Source: Rhizobiaceae bacterium (GTDB taxonomy: Bacteria; Pseudomonadota; Alphaproteobacteria; Rhizobiales; Rhizobiaceae). Taken from it: 10,744 bases of DNA. The position numbers were made by a program, and so were the translations under genes. Of the stretch, positions 6,152-10,744 are shown in pieces (the first letter of the stretch is position 1; the number at the start of each line of letters is the position of its first letter). The notes beneath the pieces were generated by a model. That model did no database searches. It saw only the letters and a program-made list of their open reading frames with translations, and was not told where the DNA came from. Location of the stretch: the NCBI GenBank assembly GCA_023953845.1, contig JAMLJC010000004.1, positions 1 to 10,744 on the forward strand, read 5' to 3'.

Positions 6152-7198
6152 ATGGACGCTTTCGTTTCGACCTATGTTTGGCCCGGCCTGATCATGGTGG
6201 CCCAGTCGCTGCTGCTCCTGGTCGCGCTCCTGGTCTTTATCGCCTACGTGCTTCTGGCCGACCGCAAGATCTGGGCGGCCGTGCAGCTGCGCCGCGGCCC
6301 GAACGTCGTCGGCCCCTTCGGCCTGTTCCAGTCCTTCGCCGACCTCTTGAAGTTCGTCTTCAAGGAGCCGGTGATCCCGGCGACGGCCAACAAGGTGATC
6401 TTCCTTCTCGCGCCGCTCGTCTCCGTGACGCTGGCGCTTGCCACCTGGGCGGTCGTTCCGCTGAACGAAGGCTGGGTGATCGCCAACATCAATGTCGGCA
6501 TCCTCTACATCTTCGCGATCTCCTCGCTCGAAGTCTACGGCATCATCATGGGCGGCTGGGCTTCGAACTCGAAGTATCCGTTCCTCGGCGCGCTGCGCTC
6601 CGCCGCGCAGATGGTCTCCTACGAAGTGTCGATCGGTTTCGTCATCGTCACCGTTCTGCTCTGCGTCGGCTCGCTGAATCTGACCGATATCGTCAATTCG
6701 CAGCGTGACGGCGTCGGCACGATGATCGGCCTGCCCGGTTCTTTCCTGGATTGGCACTGGCTGGCGCTGTTCCCGATGTTCGTGGTGTTCTTCATCTCGG
6801 CGCTCGCCGAAACGAACCGCCCGCCCTTCGACCTGCCGGAAGCCGAATCCGAACTCGTCGCCGGCTTCATGGTGGAGTACGGCTCCACCCCGTACATGAT
6901 GTTCATGCTCGGTGAATACGCCGCCATCTGCCTGATGTGCGCGCTGACCACGATCCTCTTCCTCGGCGGCTGGCTGCCTCCGGTCGACGTCTGGTTCCTC
7001 AACTGGGTCCCGGGCATCGTGTGGTTCGTCCTGAAGGCGTGCTTCGTCTTCTTCATGTTCGCGATGGTGAAGGCCTTCGTGCCGCGCTACCGCTACGACC
7101 AGCTCATGCGTCTCGGCTGGAAGGTCTTCCTTCCGATCTCGCTCGCCATGGTCGTCATCGTTGCATTCGTGCTGAAGCTTACGGGCTGGTCCGCATGA
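6152..7198 (+). CDS. nuoH: NADH-quinone oxidoreductase subunit H (NuoH)
   Basis: The ND1-type membrane subunit that joins the cytoplasmic arm to the membrane arm and forms the quinone entry chamber with NuoD and NuoB. It has 348 residues and about eight hydrophobic helices. Diagnostic segments are LRRGPNVVGPFGLFQSFADL (residues 46-65), SYEVSIGF near 156-163, and the cytoplasmic acidic loop AETNRPPFDLPEAESELVAG at 219-238, whose glutamates belong to the proton/quinone-coupling region. The start at 6152 follows AAGGGA (6137-6142). The gene begins 20 bases after the nuoG stop and ends 34 bases before nuoI. Complete and ordinary. Confidence 0.98.
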   Translation: MDAFVSTYVWPGLIMVAQSLLLLVALLVFIAYVLLADRKIWAAVQLRRGPNVVGPFGLFQSFADLLKFVFKEPVIPATANKVIFLLAPLVSVTLALATWAVVPLNEGWVIANINVGILYIFAISSLEVYGIIMGGWASNSKYPFLGALRSAAQMVSYEVSIGFVIVTVLLCVGSLNLTDIVNSQRDGVGTMIGLPGSFLDWHWLALFPMFVVFFISALAETNRPPFDLPEAESELVAGFMVEYGSTPYMMFMLGEYAAICLMCALTTILFLGGWLPPVDVWFLNWVPGIVWFVLKACFVFFMFAMVKAFVPRYRYDQLMRLGWKVFLPISLAMVVIVAFVLKLTGWSA

Positions 7199-7232
7199 CC
7201 GCCCGCGACCTCAGCAGCATTGGAGCTTAAGC

Positions 7233-7724
7233 ATGGCTAGTCTTTCGCAAGCCGTAAATTCGCTGTTCCTCAAGGAATTCGTCGGCGCGTTCTTCCTGTC
7301 GATGCGCTATTTCTTCCGCCCCAAGGCGACGGTGAACTATCCCTTCGAAAAGGGCCCGGTCTCTCCGCGCTTCCGCGGCGAGCACGCGCTGCGCCGTTAT
7401 CCGAACGGTGAAGAGCGCTGCATTGCCTGCAAGCTGTGCGAAGCCATCTGTCCGGCTCAGGCCATCACCATCGAGGCGGGCCCCCGCCGCAACGACGGCA
7501 CGCGCCGCACGGTGCGTTACGATATCGACATGGTGAAGTGCATCTATTGCGGCTTCTGCCAGGAAGCCTGCCCGGTCGACGCCATCGTCGAGGGCCCGAA
7601 CTTCGAGTTCTCGACGGAAACGCGCGAAGAGCTCTACTACGACAAGCAGAAGCTGCTCGAGAACGGCGATCGCTGGGAGCGGGAAATCGCCCGCAACATT
7701 GCTATGGATTCGCCTTACCGCTGA
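7233..7724 (+). CDS. nuoI: NADH-quinone oxidoreductase subunit I (NuoI), 2x[4Fe-4S] ferredoxin-type
   Basis: The TYKY-type subunit, carrying clusters N6a and N6b between NuoG and NuoB. It has 163 residues. Two CxxCxxCxxxCP motifs are intact: Cys63, Cys66, Cys69, Cys73 (CIACKLCEAICP) and Cys103, Cys106, Cys109, Cys113 (CIYCGFCQEACP). The N-terminal residues 10-29 (LFLKEFVGAFFLSMRYFFR) form the amphipathic helix that lies on the membrane, and the C-terminal AMDSPYR matches the alphaproteobacterial and mitochondrial form. A GGAG site (7222-7225) stands seven bases before the ATG at 7233. It is followed by a 103-base spacer before nuoJ. Confidence 0.98.
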   Translation: MASLSQAVNSLFLKEFVGAFFLSMRYFFRPKATVNYPFEKGPVSPRFRGEHALRRYPNGEERCIACKLCEAICPAQAITIEAGPRRNDGTRRTVRYDIDMVKCIYCGFCQEACPVDAIVEGPNFEFSTETREELYYDKQKLLENGDRWEREIARNIAMDSPYR

Positions 7725-7746
7725 TTTCAGGCGGAAGGCATAACGA

Positions 7747-7752
7747 ATGTAA
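7747..7752 (+). other. Possible start-stop (ATG-TAA) element in the nuoI-nuoJ spacer
   Basis: GGAAGG at 7733-7738 is followed eight bases later by ATG directly joined to TAA. The spacing is what a ribosome-binding site would need, but the frame encodes only the initiator. It may park ribosomes just before the hairpin at 7756, or be the remains of a lost small gene, or chance. Confidence 0.15.
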
Positions 7753-7755
7753 AGT

Positions 7756-7777
7756 GCCTGACGAGCGGTCGTCAGGC
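7756..7777 (+). promoter_or_regulatory. Perfect 9-bp hairpin in the nuoI-nuoJ spacer
   Basis: GCCTGACGA (7756-7764) and TCGTCAGGC (7769-7777) are exact inverted repeats around a GCGG loop. A further TCAGGC at 7727-7732 can pair with GCCTGA (7756-7761) in place of the main stem. No T-run follows, so it is not a rho-independent terminator; it is more likely an mRNA-stability or processing element, or a remnant. The stem is directly seen; the role is inference. Confidence 0.45.
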
Positions 7778-7827
7778 TTCGACGGGGGAGGGGGAACCTT
7801 CTCCGGGGAAGACGAAAAGGCACCAAA

Positions 7828-8442
7828 ATGGGTCTGCAGGCTCTATTCTTCTATCTGTTCGCCTTCGTGGCGGTGGCGTCCGCCTTCATGGTGATCGCGT
7901 CCAGGAACCCGGTCTATTCCGTGCTGTTCCTGATCCTCACCTTCTTCAACTCGGCGGGCCTGTTCCTTCTGACGGGCGCCGAGTTCCTGGCGATGATCCT
8001 GCTGGTCGTCTATGTCGGCGCGGTCGCGGTCCTCTTCCTCTTCGTCGTCATGATGCTCGACATCGATTTCGCCGAATTGAGGGCAGGTGCCCTGGAATAC
8101 GCGCCGGTCGGTGCGCTGATCGGCCTGATCCTTGCGATCGAGCTCGTGGTCGTCGTCGGGGGCTCCACGCTCTCGCCGGAAATCGCCAGCAACGCCTCGA
8201 TGCCGATCCCGCCGGTCGCCGAGCGCCAGAACACGGCCGCCCTCGGCGACGTGCTCTATACCCACTACGTCTACTACTTCCAGATCGCCGGCCTCGTGCT
8301 GCTCGTCGCCATGATCGGCGCGATCGTGCTGACGCTGCGCCACAAGCCGCATATCAAGCGCCAGGACATCCCGACCCAGGTCGCCCGTACGCCGGAGACC
8401 GCCGTCGAGATCGTCAAGGTGAAGCCCGGTCAGGGCATCTGA
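7828..8442 (+). CDS. nuoJ: NADH-quinone oxidoreductase subunit J (NuoJ)
   Basis: The ND6-type membrane subunit near the junction of the two arms. It has 204 residues with five hydrophobic helices at about 5-24, 28-48, 53-77, 92-111 and 148-170. The third helix carries the conserved VVYVGAVAVLFLFVVMML stretch (60-77), which in solved complexes contains the pi-bulge linked to coupling. The tail after about 171 (RHKPHIKRQDIP) is polar and cytoplasmic. The ATG at 7828 follows AAAGG (7816-7820). It ends 27 bases before nuoK. Confidence 0.97.
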   Translation: MGLQALFFYLFAFVAVASAFMVIASRNPVYSVLFLILTFFNSAGLFLLTGAEFLAMILLVVYVGAVAVLFLFVVMMLDIDFAELRAGALEYAPVGALIGLILAIELVVVVGGSTLSPEIASNASMPIPPVAERQNTAALGDVLYTHYVYYFQIAGLVLLVAMIGAIVLTLRHKPHIKRQDIPTQVARTPETAVEIVKVKPGQGI

Positions 8443-8469
8443 GGCAGCGCGAGACCAAGGAAAAGCATC

Positions 8470-8778
8470 ATGGAAATCGGTATTTCCCACTATCTCACCG
8501 TCAGCGCCATCCTCTTCACCCTCGGCGTCTTCGGTATCTTCCTGAACCGGAAGAACGTCATCGTCATCCTGATGTCGATCGAACTCATCCTCTTGTCGGT
8601 CAACATCAACATGGTCGCATTCTCGGACTTCCTGAACGACATCGTCGGCCAGGTCTTCGCGCTGTTCATTCTGACCGTCGCGGCTGCGGAAGCGGCCATC
8701 GGTCTTGCAATTCTCGTCGTCTTCTACCGCAACCGCGGTTCGATCGCCGTCGAAGACGTCAATATGATGAAGGGCTGA
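8470..8778 (+). CDS. nuoK: NADH-quinone oxidoreductase subunit K (NuoK)
   Basis: The ND4L-type membrane subunit; 102 residues (E. coli 100) with three hydrophobic helices. The two membrane-embedded glutamates of the central proton-transfer axis are present as Glu38 (ILMSIELILLSVN) and Glu74 (VAAAEAAIGLA), corresponding to E. coli Glu36 and Glu72. AAGGA at 8457-8461 lies eight bases before the ATG at 8470. It ends seven bases before nuoL, which suggests tightly linked translation. Confidence 0.97.
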   Translation: MEIGISHYLTVSAILFTLGVFGIFLNRKNVIVILMSIELILLSVNINMVAFSDFLNDIVGQVFALFILTVAAAEAAIGLAILVVFYRNRGSIAVEDVNMMKG

Positions 8779-8785
8779 TCGGGTC

Positions 8786-10744
8786 ATGGATACCATCATC
8801 AAGGCAATCGTCTTCCTTCCGCTGATCGGCTTCCTGATCGCCGGCATCGGTGGCAATGCCATCGGCGCCAAGGCGTCCGAATATGTCACGTCCGGCTTCA
8901 TGATCCTGGCGGCAGTCCTGTCGTGGATCGTCTTCTTCGACGTCGCCATGGGCGAGACGGAGATGGTCAAGGTCAGCGTGCTGCGCTGGATCCAGTCGGG
9001 CGGCTTCGACGTCGAGTGGGCGTTCCGCGTCGATACGCTGACGGCCGTCATGCTCGTCGTCGTGAACTCCGTCTCGACGCTCGTGCATGTCTATTCCATC
9101 GGCTACATGCACCACGACCCGCATCGGCCGCGCTTCTTCGCGTATCTCTCGCTCTTCACCTTCGCCATGCTCATGCTGGTGACGTCGGACAATCTGCTGC
9201 AGATGTTCTTCGGCTGGGAAGGCGTGGGCCTTGCGTCCTATCTCTTGATCGGTTTCTGGTACAAGAAGCCGTCGGCCTGCGCTGCGGCCATGAAGGCCTT
9301 CATCGTCAACCGCGTCGGTGACTTCGGCTTCATCCTCGGCATTTCCAGCGTCTTCGTGCTCTTCGGTTCGATCAACTTCGAGACGATCTTCGCGACGGCC
9401 GCGACCTATCTGCCGGCCGAAGGCGCCGCGGATGCCGCAGCCCCCGTCATCACGCTGTTCGGCATGAGCCTCGACAAGGCGGATGCGCTGACCGCAACCT
9501 GCCTCCTGCTCTTCATGGGCGCGATGGGCAAGTCGGCGCAGTTCCTGCTGCACACCTGGCTGCCGGACGCCATGGAAGGCCCGACGCCCGTTTCGGCGCT
9601 CATCCATGCCGCGACCATGGTCACCGCCGGCGTCTTCCTCGTCGCCCGCATGTCGCCGATCTTCGAACTGTCGCACACCGCCCTGATGGTCGTGACGCTG
9701 GTCGGTGCCATCACCGCCTTCTTCGCGGCGACGGTCGGCCTCGTGCAGAACGACATCAAGCGCGTCATCGCCTATTCGACCTGCTCGCAGCTCGGCTACA
9801 TGTTCGTCGCGCTCGGCATCGGCGCCTATGGTGCGGCGGTCTTCCACCTCTTCACGCACGCCTTCTTCAAGGCGCTTCTGTTCCTTGGCGCCGGCTCGGT
9901 GATCCACGCCGTCGACGGCGAGCAGGACATGCGTTACATGGGCGGTCTTCGCAAGCACATCCCGATCACGTTCTGGATGATGACGATCGGCACCCTGGCG
10001 CTGACCGGCGTCGGCATTCCCGGTACGGTCATCGGTTTTGCCGGCTTCTTCTCGAAGGACGCGATCATCGAATCGACCTTCGCCTCGCACAGCCCGGTCG
10101 CCGGTTTCGCCTTCGTGCTCCTGGTCATCGCCGCGCTCTTCACGAGCTTCTACTCCTGGCGCCTGGCCTTCATGACCTTCTTCGGCAAGCCGCGCGCCTC
10201 TGCCGACGTCATGCACCATGTGCACGAGTCGCCGGCCGTGATGCTGATCCCGCTCTATTTGCTGGCCACCGGTGCGGTCGTCGCGGGCGTGATCTTCGTC
10301 GAGTATTTCTTCGGCCACCACTATGCCGAATTCTGGCAGGGTGCCCTGTTCACGCTGCCTGGCAACGACCTCGTCAACGAGTACCATCACGTTCCGAAAT
10401 GGGTGAAGTGGAGCCCGTTCGCGGCCATGGCCCTCGGTTTCGTCACCGCCTGGTACATGTACATCCGCTCGCCGGAAACGCCGAAGTACCTCGCCGAGCA
10501 GCACCGCGGTCTCTACCAGTTCCTGCTCAACAAGTGGTACTTCGACGAACTGTACGACTTCATCTTCGTCCGTCCTGCCATGTGGGTCGGCAAGTTCCTC
10601 TGGAAGAAGGGTGATGGCGCCGTCATCGACGGCCTCGGCCCGAACGGTATCGCCGCCCGCGTGGCCGATGTCACCGAACGCGTCGTTCGCCTCCAGACCG
10701 GTTACCTCTATCACTACGCATTCTCGATGCTGCTGGGTATTGCA
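8786..10744 (+). CDS. nuoL: NADH-quinone oxidoreductase subunit L (NuoL), cut at 3' end
   Basis: The ND5-type, antiporter-like proton-pumping subunit at the far end of the membrane arm. The frame runs 653 codons from the ATG at 8786 to the window edge without a stop; the family is usually only slightly longer, so almost the whole gene is present. The proton-channel residues Glu145 (FFGWEGVGLASY) and Lys249 (MGAMGKSAQFLLHTWLPDAM) are in place, matching E. coli Glu144 and Lys229. They are followed by the PTPVSALIHAATMVTAGVFL signature and the broken-helix lysine region GFAGFFSKDAIIE. The end (about 505-653, with LNKWYFDELYD) corresponds to the region leading into the long lateral helix that spans the neighbouring pump subunits. 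nuoM and nuoN are expected next. Confidence 0.97.
   Translation, partial: MDTIIKAIVFLPLIGFLIAGIGGNAIGAKASEYVTSGFMILAAVLSWIVFFDVAMGETEMVKVSVLRWIQSGGFDVEWAFRVDTLTAVMLVVVNSVSTLVHVYSIGYMHHDPHRPRFFAYLSLFTFAMLMLVTSDNLLQMFFGWEGVGLASYLLIGFWYKKPSACAAAMKAFIVNRVGDFGFILGISSVFVLFGSINFETIFATAATYLPAEGAADAAAPVITLFGMSLDKADALTATCLLLFMGAMGKSAQFLLHTWLPDAMEGPTPVSALIHAATMVTAGVFLVARMSPIFELSHTALMVVTLVGAITAFFAATVGLVQNDIKRVIAYSTCSQLGYMFVALGIGAYGAAVFHLFTHAFFKALLFLGAGSVIHAVDGEQDMRYMGGLRKHIPITFWMMTIGTLALTGVGIPGTVIGFAGFFSKDAIIESTFASHSPVAGFAFVLLVIAALFTSFYSWRLAFMTFFGKPRASADVMHHVHESPAVMLIPLYLLATGAVVAGVIFVEYFFGHHYAEFWQGALFTLPGNDLVNEYHHVPKWVKWSPFAAMALGFVTAWYMYIRSPETPKYLAEQHRGLYQFLLNKWYFDELYDFIFVRPAMWVGKFLWKKGDGAVIDGLGPNGIAARVADVTERVVRLQTGYLYHYAFSMLLGIA

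Noticed and set aside
7784..7808. G-runs in the nuoI-nuoJ spacer (two runs of five and one of four)
   Set aside because: Only three long runs, so no standard four-tract quadruplex; in high-GC DNA this is weak evidence.
7843..9051. 402-codon open frame on the - strand opposite nuoJ, nuoK and early nuoL
   Set aside because: A highly acidic, low-complexity translation that crosses three genuine genes; explained by codon bias.
8759..10714. 651-codon open frame on the - strand opposite nuoL
   Set aside because: It is the mirror of GC-rich codon usage in nuoL; its product is rich in Asp, Glu, Arg, His and Gly with no recognisable domain, and nuoL on the + strand is unmistakable.

Overview
The window lies inside one long, single-strand operon for respiratory complex I (proton-pumping NADH:quinone oxidoreductase, type I NADH dehydrogenase). 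Gene order is nuoD (3' end only), a small exported protein, nuoE, nuoF, a helix-hairpin-helix (HHH) protein, nuoG, nuoH, nuoI, nuoJ, nuoK and nuoL (cut by the window end about ten codons short of the usual length). Everything is on the + strand. The high GC content, the separate nuoD, the NuoG without N7-cluster cysteines and the extra small genes between nuo genes all point to an alphaproteobacterium. The long HHH-bearing extension of NuoE suggests Rhizobiales, most likely Rhizobiaceae (Rhizobium/Agrobacterium/Ensifer/Shinella type). The genus cannot be fixed from this sequence.

Layout: 1-574 is the end of nuoD (Q-module). 574-816 is an 80-residue secreted protein whose start codon overlaps the nuoD stop. 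833-3282 holds nuoE and nuoF (NADH-oxidising N-module). 3287-3934 encodes a 215-residue protein with a hydrophobic segment and a C-terminal HHH domain. 3935-4052 is a 118-base spacer with hairpins and a possible 15-codon leader reading frame. 4053-6131 is nuoG. 6152-7198 is nuoH and 7233-7724 is nuoI. 7725-7827 is a 103-base spacer with a perfect 9-bp hairpin. 7828-8442 is nuoJ, 8470-8778 nuoK and 8786-10744 nuoL. No promoter or rho-independent terminator is visible; the operon promoter and nuoA-C should lie upstream, and nuoM and nuoN downstream.

Working together: NuoE/F/G take electrons from NADH through FMN and a chain of Fe-S clusters. NuoI (two 4Fe-4S clusters) and NuoD (with NuoB/C outside the window) pass them to quinone at the NuoD/NuoH interface. 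NuoJ, K and L, with M and N outside the window, form the proton-pumping membrane arm. All diagnostic cluster ligands and the main membrane glutamates and lysines checked are present, so the complex looks functional.

The non-standard content is all around the N-module genes: the exported two-cysteine protein, a roughly 170-residue NuoE extension ending in an HHH module, and a second protein carrying a related HHH module (about 32 of 64 ungapped positions identical by hand count). The two modules flank nuoF. These three elements, and two spacers with mutually exclusive RNA pairings, are the parts that deserve follow-up; the rest is a conventional nuo operon.
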